Positions 1 to 9,215 are shown, counted from the stretch's first letter. The stretch is DNA of 64,000 nucleotides from Amoebidium appalachense (GCA_963693365.1 CAVNZM010000005.1:4278001-4342000), one strand, 5' to 3'. Translations and numbers: made by a program. The notes: generated by a model from the sequence alone, not told the origin.

Positions 1-337
1 AGATTTTTCGATTACTATTACAGCACATGAGTGAGCATGACCTGCAAAAGCCGCCACCTGATTGGGTATCCGGCAATTGGATCTGGACACCAGTGCCTAT
101 TGCCGTGCCTATTGCCGCGGCCGATGAATCAAGCACTATATGATTCGGCGCGCTGCCAGTTGATGTCATTTTGCAAAATCTACGAACCGATTCTCCCTGT
201 CTATTACACAACAACAGATTTCACACAAACAACAGGATTAATACGGCTACACTACAGTTTTCACAGATTTCACACAAACAACAGTTATTTTTCTCAGAAA
301 TTGTTATAACAGATCATCCTAGTCTTACAATTCCAAA

Positions 338-1329
338 ATGCCGCCTAAAGGGCTGACACGCTATGAGTCCGTTGTAGATAACAACATCTCATCGAAAATT
401 TCAGACGCGGAAAAATCACTGATTGAATTGCATGACACGGTGGTTTTCTATGAAGGGGAGTTGAGGTACGCACGGAGTGTACTTAGGAGGGTGTGTGCGA
501 GAGCAATCCAGTTTGACCCGGAACTTCTGCAAGATGAGAGTCTGTTTGCCAGGGAGGAGGAGCAGGGGGGCAGGGAGAGGTCGGTGGTAGAGGATACCCT
601 TCGTGTGAGGGGCGAGAGAGAGGCGGAGGGTGAGGGTGAGGGGGTGGGCGAGGCGGAGGGTGAGGGTGAGGGGGTGGGCGAGGAGGACGAGGAAGGGGGC
701 GAGGTAATGCGCCGGAAGGTGGTCAGCGAGGAGAAAACAGAACCACCTTTTGCGGAGGTGGTGATAGGAGGGGCGAAGAAGTTGATGGAGGTTGTCTCTG
801 AAAACGTGTATAGGGACCCCGAAACGGGGCAACATTGGAGTTATGATTATACAGCAATGGGGTTTTTTGAGGTGAAGCACACGCACCCTGCCAGTGGCCG
901 TGTAGCCCGGCGGATGGTGGAACGGGAGAAACGTAAGGAGGGAGAAACGACGGAAGGGGAGAAACGTAAGAAGGGAGGAGGGAAGGTTTGTGAAGAGATT
1001 TCTTTAATTTCGGATGAGGAGGAAGGGGAGAGGGGGGGAGGGGGAGGGGGAGAAGGACTCGGAGAGGGAGAGGGGGGGAGGGGGAGGGGGAGAAGGACTC
1101 GGAGAGGGAGAGGGAGGGTCAGGAGGAGGAGAGTCAGGAGGAGGAGGGTCAGGAGGAAGAGGAGCAGGAAATGGAGGGATTGGCATTGAATATATTTCAG
1201 GAGATGAAAAAACAGCTCGATGCAAGTTACCGGGGCGGCAGGGGCGGCAGGGGTGGCAGGGGCGGCAGGGGCGGCCATAAGAGACCCGCACAGCAGATTA
1301 CCGAGAGGGCTCCCAAGAAGAAGAAGTAA
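338..1329 (+). CDS. Low-complexity acidic/RGG protein A (frame broken in G-runs)
   Basis: The frame opens at ATG 338 (MPPKGLTRYESVV). It gives about 75 residues of ordinary sequence with likely helices, then Glu/Gly-rich repeats, a normal-looking block (FAEVVIGGAKKLMEVVSENVYRDPETG begins it) and an acidic stretch. In its own frame it stops at 1189. Another frame clearly continues it: from about 1081 an E/Q-rich segment, then EMKKQLDASY, four RGG repeats and a terminal APKKKK, with stop at 1327-1329. The shift falls inside GGGGGGGAGGGGG tracts at 1030-1080 that are themselves duplicated, so an indel in sequencing, assembly or the gene itself is likely. RGG repeats and a Lys-rich end are typical of nucleic-acid-binding nuclear proteins (inference). 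I recognise no domain. It shares its 3' flank with the genes at 1937-2420 and 22462-23170. Confidence 0.5.
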
Positions 1330-1544
1330 GAGGGGGGGGGGGTAGTGGCATGCTTCGTTATGCTTTACTTAGTGTTTTTTGCAAGCAATCGGTTATATGT
1401 TATTATTTTTTTTGAGGGGGGGGTAATAGTTTTTGCAAGCAACCGAGTGTATTTTTTTTTTTGTGGGGGGGGGGGGGTTTCCGAGTGTATGTTGTGGGAG
1501 AGGGGAGGGGGGGTCATACACGTGTTCGACAGTGGAGTGTTCAT

Positions 1545-1600
1545 ACACATTTTCGATACTATGTAAAACTCATGCAGTGAATAAATATATTACATTAAAA
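1545..1600 (+). terminator. Shared 3' module with poly(A)-like signal (copy 1)
   Basis: Sequence of the form TTCGATACTATGTAAAACTC-ATGCAGTG-AATAAATATATTACATT follows gene A. Near-identical modules follow the gene ending at 2420 (about 2560-2636) and the gene ending at 23170 (about 23310-23365). The AATAAATATATTACATT core is a plausible polyadenylation signal. The G-run and 'TTTTTGCAAGCAA' sequence before it is also shared between copies 1 and 3. Confidence 0.5.
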
Positions 1601-1604
1601 AGAC

Positions 1605-1935
1605 ACGTGTGCCACCACGGATGCATTTAGCTTTTGCATGCCCCGGCCTCACACGGATGCATTTGCCCACCCCCCCCCCCTGCATGCACGGATGCATTTA
1701 TTTGCCCCCCCCGGCCTCACACTTAGCATTTTTTGCATGCTTCCGGCCTCACACTTTGCTGCACCGATGCATTTATTTGGCCTCCCGAGAGAGACACTTT
1801 TGCATGCTTCCGGCCTCACACTTTGCTTTATTTGCATGCACCGATGCATTTATTCATGCACCGATGCATTTACTTGGCCTCCCGAGAGAAACATTTTTGC
1901 ATGCTTTTCCGGCCTCACACTTAGCCGTTGTTGCA
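1605..1935 (+). repeat. Dispersed satellite, block 1 (GGCCTCACACTTAGC / TGCATGCACGGATGCATTT)
   Basis: Irregular tandem units contain CCGGCCTCACACTTAGCA, then TTTGCATGC, then (A)CGGATGCATTTATTTGGCC. The same units recur at about 2640-2790, 18830-19025 (opposite strand) and 23440-24230. Open frames across it are repeat translations, not genes. Confidence 0.8.
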
Positions 1936-1936
1936 G

Positions 1937-2420
1937 GGAGAGCCCGGCCCGCCCTTCAACCACCCCAAAGTCCAAAAAGCAGGGCCCGGGCCGCCCTTCA
2001 ACCACCCCGAAGTCCAAAAAGCAGGGCCCGGGCCGCCCTTCAACCACCCCGAAGTCCAAAAAGCAGGGCCCGGCCCGCCCTTCAACCACCCCAAAGCCCA
2101 AAAGGCGGAGGGCCAAACAATCGTCGAGGTGGGCAGACACAACGACCGACACGGAAGACTCCGAGGCCAACACATCGGACATCGTAGAGGGTTCTGATTC
2201 CGAGTCGGTAATGGCAGAATACAAACAATACTTGAGGGAACACGAAGGTCTGAGTGAGAGCCTTATTGCGAAGATCACCGACCGCAGCATCGACCTGGAC
2301 AGTTATTCTGGCAGCGACGAGGAGATATTGGATTATTTGGGGGTGATTCGGGCGGGCAAGCCGAGCGCCAGGAAGGGCCATAGCAATAGAGACCTTTTTT
2401 GTGGTAGTGATAGTGATTGA
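1937..2420 (+). CDS. Protein B: Pro/Lys repeat then acidic tail (3' exon or partial)
   Basis: Four tandem 14-residue units of the form GPGRPSTTPKSKKQ (42 bp each, 1940-2105) are followed by a basic KRRRAKQ stretch. A Ser/Asp-rich acidic segment and a non-repetitive end (YKQYLREHEGLSESLIAKI, then SYSGSDEEILDYLGVIRAG) follow, with stop at 2418-2420. The frame is open upstream to 1638, but that part is satellite DNA. A good splice acceptor (CACTTAGCCGTTGTTGCAG) ends at about 1936, so I take the segment as a terminal exon; no upstream exon was found. The AT-hook-like GRP plus Lys pattern suggests chromatin or DNA binding (inference). No family is recognised. Confidence 0.4.
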
Positions 2421-2559
2421 TCATGATTCTTTTGTATTCGGCTTTTGGTTTTTTTTTTGGGGGGAGGGGGGGGGGGCAATGCAAAGTATTCGGCAGGCCT
2501 AAGGCCAGTGTATGCCGTGTAATGTTTTGATTCGGGTCATGCACGTGTTGGACAGTGGG

Positions 2560-2636
2560 TGTTCATACACATTTTCGTCATGCAGTGGAAATACTGTAAA
2601 ACTCATACCGTAGAAATACAAGTAAATATATTACAT
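2560..2636 (+). terminator. Shared 3' module (copy 2)
   Basis: CATACACATTTTCGTCATGC..GTAAAACTCAT..AAATACAAGTAAATATATTACATT matches the modules downstream of genes A and C, with a partial internal duplication. It directly precedes another satellite block. Confidence 0.45.
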
Positions 2637-2639
2637 TTG

Positions 2640-2790
2640 GCCCTCCCGGCCTCACACTTAGCATTATTTGCATGCACGGATGCATTTATTGGCCCCCTCC
2701 CCCCCCCCTCCCGGCCTCACACTTAGCATTATTTGCATGCACGGATGCATTTATTGGCCCTCCCGGCCTCACACTTACTTGCCAAATATC
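2640..2790 (+). repeat. Dispersed satellite, block 2
   Basis: Two to three units of CCGGCCTCACACTTAGCATT-ATTTGCATGCACGGATGCATTTATTGG, the same family as block 1. Confidence 0.8.
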
Positions 2791-2845
2791 ATTGTACCAC
2801 TGTTTTATTATTTGGTGACGGCCCCGGCGCTGTGTGTGCCATCAT

Positions 2846-3166
2846 TTAGAAGTCCGAGTGCTTCATATCGAATTCACCAGCACCTGTTCTTTTACTTACG
2901 AAGTATAGGATCGTGGAGACCAAGGGTGTGACCAACAATCCTGTAAGCACAATAGCAGCAGAAACATAAACCAAGTACATTCTATTTACTTTCTCCTTTG
3001 CGTTTGGTTCTGACTTCATTAAATTATACCAGTGTATATTTGCAATAACACTACATAGAGATATGATATACAGTATGACTGTGTACACCTGGCCGTCAAA
3101 CATGTATGTGTGCTCTACAAAACTTTCGACTTCCAGCGTGTACACCCCTAAAACTTGACTGCATTC
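2846..3166 (-). CDS. Small membrane protein with two TM segments (partial or exon)
   Basis: The open frame contains two strong hydrophobic segments, VYTVILYIISLCSVIANIHW and MYLVYVSAAIVLTGLLVTPL (continuing VSTILYFV). A charged loop (KSEPNAKEKVNR) separates them, and a short polar tail ends KHSDF. No ATG sits near the start of the sensible sequence. A CACACACACACAG acceptor ends at 3167, so this is best read as a last exon beginning GAATGCAGT. The upstream partner could be the Cys-rich ORF at 3245-3647, but I see no convincing donor. Family not recognised. Confidence 0.4.
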   Translation of the reverse strand, partial: ECSQVLGVYTLEVESFVEHTYMFDGQVYTVILYIISLCSVIANIHWYNLMKSEPNAKEKVNRMYLVYVSAAIVLTGLLVTPLVSTILYFVSKRTGAGEFDMKHSDF

Positions 3167-3244
3167 CTGTGTGTGTGTGTGTGGGAGGGGGGGGGAGGGG
3201 GGGGGGGATTGCGTCCATTCTGTGACCGATAACCGCAAAAGAGT

Positions 3245-3647
3245 TTATATGCCTGCTGCACCGATGCCGGCAGGCTTGACGCAGCAGAAGTCCGGCGTGC
3301 ACGGCATCGACGTGGCCCTGCGCCGCTTGCACCGCAGCACCCCGCCGGTCTTGGGGTCCGCTTGGTAGAGCCTGCAGCCCACAAACTGGTTGCACGGCAC
3401 GAGCGACGGATTCTGCGGCACCACCGTGCGGCACAGCCACCCGCACCCCACCCCCGGCACCGGCACCTGCGAGCACACGGGCGCTGCGGTGGCCGTCTGC
3501 GCAATGAGCCGTGTGCATCTGGGCAGTACGGTGGGGGTGGGGGTCGGGGTGGTTGGCGCCGGCGTCGGGGGGGGCCGTCACGTAGCTGGCGGCGGCGGCG
3601 GCGGCTTGTGCAAGTAGGGCAACGAGCACGTACATTACCGTGTGCAT
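3245..3647 (-). CDS. Secreted Cys-rich protein with frameshift in a C8 run
   Basis: ATG at 3647 gives a signal-peptide-like start (MHTVMYVLVALLAQAAAAAA, then SYVTAPP). The frame is then lost in an eight-C run at about 3570-3580. One base out of register, the reading continues sensibly through a Thr/Pro linker (APTTPTPTPT) into a Cys-rich domain: CTRL, VCSQVPVPGVGCGWLC, PCNQFVGC, RCKRR, PCTPDFCC. It ends GIGAAGI with stop at 3245. About ten cysteines in 80 residues suggest disulfides in a secreted or extracellular protein. The homopolymer indel may be an assembly error or real inactivation. No family is recognised. Confidence 0.4.
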
Positions 3648-3692
3648 GGATAATAGTTGTGGGGGCGGGGGTGTTCTTGTTTGTTGGGGCTT

Positions 3693-3941
3693 CGGAACTC
3701 GTGCGCGCGCTTGCCGGGAAGCAGGAAGATGATCTCGACGAGGAACTTGAAGGGAGCTACAGGTGTCAACTTGCCCATGCACACTTCGCTGCATTGGTAG
3801 TGCCTAGTACCAGGGAAGCTACGTCCAGCACACTTGCCATCTTGGTGTCTTGGTCGATGCGAATAGTAGCATCCTAGAACTCAGGGAATTCCTTCCACAA
3901 AGCGACATGTCAACCTTCGAGTTGTTCTGCCTGGTAGCCAT
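3693..3941 (-). pseudogene. Broken copy of the N-terminal module of the 12835 gene
   Basis: Read on the minus strand it starts MATRQNNSKVDMSL, against MATGQSNSKVDMSL at 12835, then shifts frame by a one-base loss in CTTCTGTGG. It has lost about 85 bases in the middle and resumes in TPVAPFKVL..IIFLLPGKRAHEF before homology ends at 3693. The promoter is conserved as well: TATAAAAGG at 3980-3986, 45 bp before the ATG, exactly the spacing of the intact copy. It is a decayed paralogue lying downstream of the first GIY-YIG gene, in the same orientation. Confidence 0.75.
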
Positions 3942-4055
3942 CCTGTGTCAGACTGACCCCAGTTGGCTGTGTCTGTTCCTTTTATACCTGCTTATCGAAA
4001 TATTGATGTGTTTCCTCTGTTTGAAGAAACGAAACTTTGAAGGTATGTCTTGGGG

Positions 4056-5225
4056 CTACTGCGCTTGCTCGTGACTGGCCTTCTTGAACACACTGATGAC
4101 GAGGTCCCTTGTCAAGTCGTCTTCCATGTGCTCCCTTGCCATCTCCAGCATGGCCGCGGCAAAAGTCGCAAAGTCCACACGGAACAGCTCGCGCTCAACG
4201 TTCTTGTGCTTTAGTGCGGTGTGCAGGAACTTCTCGGCCAGCACCAGCTGCTCAGACGGAACGGGCAGCGCAAAGAGCAGGCGCTTGTTGGGGCCCACGT
4301 GCCACGTGCCTGCCTGCTTCATGCGGCCCTTCACGTCCTTCAGGCTCTGGCCGATCTTCAGACAGGGCGGGTCGCCATACTCGGACACAAACACGTAGAT
4401 CCCGGACTGCTGCTTGGCGCACACGGTGCTGGTCACCCGGCGCAGCTCCTCGCCTGCATCCTCGAATTCCGACGGGATGTGGTCCGGCTTGAGACTATCT
4501 GCTGTCTGGAGCTCCAGCAGTCGGCACTGCGCCTCGATTTTCAGGCGCTCCTCCCGGATCACAGCAGCTTGCTCGCGCATCCTCGCGATCTCCGTGTACT
4601 GAGGAGATTCGGCGATGCGTGCCTCCTTGTACAGACTCAGTGCAGTTTCCATCTCGGCCTGGTTGGTCATGAACTGGGTGATGTCCCCGAGCTTGAGTCT
4701 CTTGGGCTCCCTCTCGGGGGTGCCGGCCGCACCCATTTCCCCCCTCACACTGTCGCGCATGAAAGCGTTGGGTCCTGACGGGTTGGCCGCTGCCGCGGCA
4801 CGGTTGCGCTCGATGTCTTCGACCAAGGTCTCGTCCCCACCTTCCAGGCGCGCTATGTCTCGGGCCCACTTGTCAACGAGGGCAGATCCATAGCGCGAGC
4901 CGGATGCCATCTTGAAGGTCAGTTTCACCAACGATGAAGCAGGAACACCAATCGAGGGTCGCTTTGAATCGCCGAACCTCAAAGGCCTCATGTTGAGGCC
5001 TTTGATTTCCTCTTCATTCTCATAATGTCGTCTGACATACTCAGCGGCCGCATGTCTGTCTAAATTGCGCACTAGCATTGCATAATCAACAAGACTGGCG
5101 TATTTAACACCTTCGGATTGAGCAACTCGCACTACATAGTCACCAATGCAGATGGTGTCGCCTTTTTTTGTGACCAGCTCGTTTTCGGTTAGCACAGCTA
5201 AGCCTTCGATGTGTTCAGTTGGCAT
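4056..5225 (-). CDS. T5orf172/GIY-YIG-type C-terminal domain protein, copy 1
   Basis: About 389 residues from ATG 5225 (MPTEHIEGLAVLTENELV). I prefer this start to the upstream ATG 5309 because TATAAAA (5265-5271) lies between them, inside the longer frame. Residues 15-120 form a compact N-terminal region (GDTICIGDYVVRVAQSEGVK starts it). A charged central region with a coiled-coil stretch follows. The C-terminal ~110 residues have the T5orf172/MUG113 variant of the GIY-YIG nuclease fold: SGIYVFVSEYGDPPCLKIGQ (GIYVF..KIG core), RMKQAGTWHVG, then LAEKFLHTALKHKNVERELF. Such domains are common in BRO-like proteins of large DNA viruses and phages. The copy at 13270-14460 is close to identical, so this is a recent duplication. 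DNA binding or nicking is the family-based guess. Confidence 0.75.
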   Translation of the reverse strand: MPTEHIEGLAVLTENELVTKKGDTICIGDYVVRVAQSEGVKYASLVDYAMLVRNLDRHAAAEYVRRHYENEEEIKGLNMRPLRFGDSKRPSIGVPASSLVKLTFKMASGSRYGSALVDKWARDIARLEGGDETLVEDIERNRAAAAANPSGPNAFMRDSVRGEMGAAGTPEREPKRLKLGDITQFMTNQAEMETALSLYKEARIAESPQYTEIARMREQAAVIREERLKIEAQCRLLELQTADSLKPDHIPSEFEDAGEELRRVTSTVCAKQQSGIYVFVSEYGDPPCLKIGQSLKDVKGRMKQAGTWHVGPNKRLLFALPVPSEQLVLAEKFLHTALKHKNVERELFRVDFATFAAAMLEMAREHMEDDLTRDLVISVFKKASHEQAQ

Positions 5226-5264
5226 GGTTTGTGAAACTGAGGTTTGGGGTTGTGTGTCTGGTTC

Positions 5265-5271
5265 TTTTATA
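5265..5271 (-). promoter_or_regulatory. TATA box of GIY-YIG copy 1
   Basis: GGGTATAAAAGAACCAGACA on the minus strand, 46 bp before ATG 5225. The identical element and spacing occur at 13224-13230 before ATG 13270. Confidence 0.6.
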
Positions 5272-5319
5272 CCCTTGGGTTGACTGTCGGGGTTCACCTC
5301 GTTGGACATCAGCCGCGTG

Positions 5320-5604
5320 ATAAAATTTAATCATTCAATAGTAGGAAAGAGCAAATGTGAAAAGTAAAATTTTGTTAGGAATTCTGTGCTATGTTAATAG
5401 TACTGAAGCAGTAGGAAAGAGTAAGGATGAAAAATAAATATATAAATAAAAATAACAAGATCCTGCGAACACAGACAGTTCTCAGAGGAAGACTGATTAA
5501 CCTTCCATTATCCAACGTTGGGTTTGGGTTCTTATGACTATTTTGTTCGACTACTATCAATGTAATATTATTTTTAATGCTTCTCTTTATTAAAAAGCAA
5601 AGTT
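5320..5604. other. AT-rich spacer, no gene seen
   Basis: Composition changes abruptly to about 70% AT just upstream of the copy-1 GIY-YIG gene. No convincing coding frame. It leads into the foldback element. Confidence 0.6.
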
Positions 5605-6666
5605 TCCTTAAGCAATCCTTATTCTATTTCTTTTTTTATTATATGGAATTCCTCATTTATTTGTATTCTTTTGTATTTGATTAATTTCCTCTTTCTTCAT
5701 TCATTCTCACTTCTATTTACTATCTCATTCTTTCTCTTTTCTATTTTATTTTCTCTTCTTGATTTTCTCTTTCCTTATTTACTCTTTCTTTCTTCACTCT
5801 TTTTTATTTTACATCTTCTCTTAAGTTGAAATAATTTTTAATTTTATGAATTAGGATGAGATTCTTTATTACCTTATCCATTAGCTTATTATTTATTCAT
5901 ATTTCTTATTTTCTCTCTTAGCTAATTTTCTTCTTCTACTCATACTTACTTTTCCTAATTGAGTAGCAACTTCTTACGAAGCCAATTATTATTTTTATTA
6001 GCCTAGTAAAAGATGTTATAGTAGTACTATAGTTTATACTTAGTACAAAACTTCCTTTGATTGAACAGAGGAGACATTGATCCATCTAGTGTATATAAAT
6101 AGGAAATAAAGCTCTTAAATATCTTTTTCCTATAAAGTTATAATAATACTAGTTAGTATGTTTTATAACGTCTAGAACAAATACTTTCGGTTATTCCCTT
6201 TTTTATATACACTAGATGGATGAATGTCTCCTCTGGTTAAACAGAAGAAGTTTTGTACTAAGTATAAACTATAGTACTATCTCTTACTAAGCGAGTAAGA
6301 AGTGGCTTCTCAGAATAGAAAGGTAAGTATGAGTAGAAGAAGAGAATTAGCTAAAAGATATGAATAAAGAATAAGCTAATGAGCAAGGTAATAAAGAATC
6401 TCATCCTAAGTGCATAAAATTATAAAATCTTATCTCAGGATTAAGAGAAGATGTAAAATAAGAAAGAGTAAATAAGGAAAGAGTAAATAAAGAAGAGAGA
6501 ATAGAATAGAAAAGAGAATTAATAGCTAGTAAATAAAAGGGAGAATGAATGAAGAAAGAGGAAATTAATCATCTACTAAAAAATACAGATAAATGAGTAA
6601 ATCCTGGAAATAAAAGAAGAAATACAATAAGGATAAGATTTAATAATTCAATTAAGAGAAACATTA
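5605..6666. repeat. AT-rich foldback palindrome (~500 bp arms) abutting the gap
   Basis: The left arm (about 5605-6100) and right arm (about 6205-6666) are imperfect reverse complements around a ~110 bp loop centred near 6150. Examples: GAGACATTGATCCATCTAGT (6071 on) pairs with ACTAGATGGATGAATGTCTC (6211 on), and TATAGTTTATACTTAGTACA pairs with TGTACTAAGTATAAACTATA. Long matching pyrimidine/purine-rich stretches extend outward on both sides to the run of Ns. No protein is encoded. It could be a foldback transposon, a large MITE, or the hairpin end of a linear element. Confidence 0.85.
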
Positions 6667-7166
6667 NNNNNNNNNNNNNNNNNNNNNNNNNNNNNNNNNN
6701 NNNNNNNNNNNNNNNNNNNNNNNNNNNNNNNNNNNNNNNNNNNNNNNNNNNNNNNNNNNNNNNNNNNNNNNNNNNNNNNNNNNNNNNNNNNNNNNNNNNN
6801 NNNNNNNNNNNNNNNNNNNNNNNNNNNNNNNNNNNNNNNNNNNNNNNNNNNNNNNNNNNNNNNNNNNNNNNNNNNNNNNNNNNNNNNNNNNNNNNNNNNN
6901 NNNNNNNNNNNNNNNNNNNNNNNNNNNNNNNNNNNNNNNNNNNNNNNNNNNNNNNNNNNNNNNNNNNNNNNNNNNNNNNNNNNNNNNNNNNNNNNNNNNN
7001 NNNNNNNNNNNNNNNNNNNNNNNNNNNNNNNNNNNNNNNNNNNNNNNNNNNNNNNNNNNNNNNNNNNNNNNNNNNNNNNNNNNNNNNNNNNNNNNNNNNN
7101 NNNNNNNNNNNNNNNNNNNNNNNNNNNNNNNNNNNNNNNNNNNNNNNNNNNNNNNNNNNNNNNNNN
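6667..7166. other. Assembly gap (500 N)
   Basis: Exactly 500 unresolved bases, probably a placeholder length. It interrupts both the palindrome and the 5' part of the helicase-like ORF. Confidence 0.99.
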
Positions 7167-7168
7167 AT

Positions 7169-7888
7169 AACCGCCTGCTTATTGTGTGTGACGAGGTGTT
7201 TTGGCATGGCAATGTGGACATCATCAACCAAATGAAGGCCCGTGTTACGGAAACCACGGGCCTCATGGAAAAGAAGGGCTGTGACATCATTACCGTGGAG
7301 AGTTGCGAGCGCTATGTGATTCTCAGCTACGAGTCGCACCCGCTAAACCTAGAGGAGGGAGACCGACGATGGGCCTGTTTTGAGTCTTCAGCAGATAGAA
7401 AGGGGCAGTTTGCATACTTCGCCGAATTCAAGGAACGACACTCCAATCCATCTGTTCTCCAGGCGATTTTGGACGAACTGATGGCTGAAGTGGATGTCCC
7501 CCAACGGATGCCAACCCCCCCAACAACCGAGCTTCGTTCACGGTTGACAGATCTCGGGCGGCCAGATGAACTGCAGTTTCTGCGCGACCTTGTGACGGGC
7601 GACAACGGATGCGAGGAGTGGCCCCGACCAGTCGATGGCCAACGCTTCACCAACAGCGACCTGTTCAACTACTTTCGTCTGTGGCACGAGCGGAACGCGA
7701 CAGGGCGCAGTCAGAAACCAAGCCAAAAGCTGTTTGGTAGTGCGCTTCGTGCCATTCTGGGGAAACCAGTGGGAACGAAGGTCAATTCAGCGGCACGGTA
7801 CTGTTATGTTTTGTCGTTTGAGCGGATTGGTTTGTCGAAAGATGTTTGTCAGGCTATGGAGCAAGACCTTCTCGGTTCACTTGCATAG
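7169..7888 (+). CDS. D5/SF3-type primase-helicase, C-terminal part (5' lost in gap)
   Basis: The frame is open from the gap edge. It begins NRLLIVCDEVFWHGNVDIIN, a hydrophobic strand ending in DE (Walker B-like), followed by KARVTETTGLMEKKG, a V-E-S-C-E-RYVILSYESHPLNL strand and GDRRWACF. This matches the core of D5/DUF5906-type superfamily 3 helicases: DE box, K-x-IT region, KG loop, sensor strand and DRR arginine finger. The remaining ~150 residues resemble the usual C-terminal winged-helix extension and end QDLLGSLA. Such proteins drive DNA replication in nucleocytoplasmic large DNA viruses, virophages, polinton-like viruses and plasmids. The Walker A region should lie in or beyond the gap. 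No frame damage is visible in what remains. Confidence 0.7.
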   Translation, partial: NRLLIVCDEVFWHGNVDIINQMKARVTETTGLMEKKGCDIITVESCERYVILSYESHPLNLEEGDRRWACFESSADRKGQFAYFAEFKERHSNPSVLQAILDELMAEVDVPQRMPTPPTTELRSRLTDLGRPDELQFLRDLVTGDNGCEEWPRPVDGQRFTNSDLFNYFRLWHERNATGRSQKPSQKLFGSALRAILGKPVGTKVNSAARYCYVLSFERIGLSKDVCQAMEQDLLGSLA

Positions 7889-8115
7889 CCACCTGGATCT
7901 TACCACAAGTAGCAACCCAAACACACACCAAAATGGGTTTTTATTATAAATTACTTGCTTGGGCTGTTGGTTTACTTAGTGGTAGTCAGGTTGAAAGGTG
8001 GTAACTTACTTTTCGAAAAAAATAAAAAGGACAAAAATATTTCCAGTGTAAAAGCTACCTACAACCCAACTACCTGACTACCCAGTAGCCAATCTCTATT
8101 TTTTTGGTGCAATAA

Positions 8116-8655
8116 ATGAATATGACAGATCATAGATGTACAACATGTAATAAAACTTTTGCAACAAAGCAGAACCTACAACGCCATGCAAAATTTCACA
8201 CCGGTGAAAAACCATATCCGTGTACATGGCCTGGTTGTACGGTAAGGTGTACGCAACAAGTTGGTCTGGATGCACATATGACCATACACACCGGAATAAA
8301 GAAATACGAGTGCAGTTACGAAGGGTGCAACTACAGGTCTCCACAATCTGGACGGCTTTTACGACACACACGAAGGCACACGGGTGAGCGCCCATACGCA
8401 TGCAACCACGATGGGTGTAGCGCTCGCTTTTCATACAGGAGTGCGCTTATTAGGCACTTACGGGTGCACGATTCAAGACAACAGTTGGTATGTGATGTCA
8501 CTGGATGCGGGGCGATTCTCAAGACCACCAACGCGCTTAAATTTCATAACCGCGTCCATACAGGTCAGCGCCCCTACGCATGCGCCGAGGAAGGGTGCTC
8601 AAAGGCCTTCTCATGGCGTAGTGGGCTGTGGCGACATCGAAAGGTGGTGCATTAA
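8116..8655 (+). CDS. Six C2H2 zinc-finger protein (TFIIIA/ZIC-like spacing)
   Basis: 179 residues made almost wholly of six C2H2 fingers: CTTCNKTF..H..H, CTWPGCTVRC, CSYEGCNYRS, CNHDGCSARF, CDVTGCGAIL and CAEEGCSKAF. Most are joined by TGEKPY-type linkers (HTGEKPY, HTGERPY, HTGQRPY). The C-x4-C spacing of fingers 2-6 is TFIIIA/GLI/ZIC-like. No other domain is present and it ends HRKVVH. The start is the first ATG (MNMTDHRCTTC), directly after an AT-rich leader with GCAATAA. A sequence-specific DNA- or RNA-binding role is expected. It is single-exon and lies 230 bp downstream of the helicase-like ORF in the same orientation, so it may belong to the same inserted element (inference). Confidence 0.85.
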   Translation: MNMTDHRCTTCNKTFATKQNLQRHAKFHTGEKPYPCTWPGCTVRCTQQVGLDAHMTIHTGIKKYECSYEGCNYRSPQSGRLLRHTRRHTGERPYACNHDGCSARFSYRSALIRHLRVHDSRQQLVCDVTGCGAILKTTNALKFHNRVHTGQRPYACAEEGCSKAFSWRSGLWRHRKVVH

Positions 8656-8683
8656 CACAAACAACAAGAACCCCCCCCCCCCC

Positions 8684-9001
8684 CTACCACCTGTACACCA
8701 GCACGCCAGCGAGCAGCACGAGCAGCACGATGCATGCAAGCGCTATGCCCCTCCACATCGAAGCCCTCTTGAGCTGTGCATCATGGTCGTCCAATGAAGT
8801 GCCCATGTAGAGCATGAAGCGCGTGCTGTTGTCGATGGTCAGGTGGTACTCGTGCGGGTCGGCGGCAATGTCATCCCTGCGCAACCACGAGTTACTCGGG
8901 TTGTCAAATCTCAGGTTTGCAATGTTCGGAGAAGTCATACCTTCCGAAGAGATACTTTGGAGCGCCCCCTCCCCAGCAACTCGGGGAGCACACACAGACA
9001 T
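8684..9001 (-). CDS. Tail-anchored small membrane protein
   Basis: 105 residues from ATG 9001, or about 84 from the internal ATG near 8938 (MTSPNIANLRFDNPSNSWLR), which starts the better-composed part. The body is polar (ADPHEYHLTIDNSTRFMLYM) and the extreme C-terminus is one hydrophobic helix, GIALACIVLLVLLAGVLVYRW. This topology suits a tail-anchored or virion-type membrane protein. The gene converges on the C2H2 gene, with their stops about 30 bp apart. A partial duplicate of its 3' end lies at 9216-9310. Family not recognised. Confidence 0.55.
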   Translation of the reverse strand: MSVCAPRVAGEGALQSISSEGMTSPNIANLRFDNPSNSWLRRDDIAADPHEYHLTIDNSTRFMLYMGTSLDDHDAQLKRASMWRGIALACIVLLVLLAGVLVYRW

Positions 9002-9215
9002 TATGCATCGCAGTGCTAATGGAACCTAAAAACCGCTGGGACGTAGGGCGCGCCAAGACGGAGGACGCACTGCTACAATGATCTTTGGCAACCTTGTTTT
9101 TCTTGGTCATATATATGGTCAATTTGATAGCTGTTCGATCTTGTGTCCAGAGCGGTGGTTGTAAAAGGCAACAACAACAACCCACTGCAAGTGTCACAAA
9201 GGGCACGCTGTCGGT

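Noticed and set aside
1638-1936. N-terminal extension of protein B
   Set aside because: Encoded entirely by the dispersed satellite. A splice acceptor separates it from the protein-like part.
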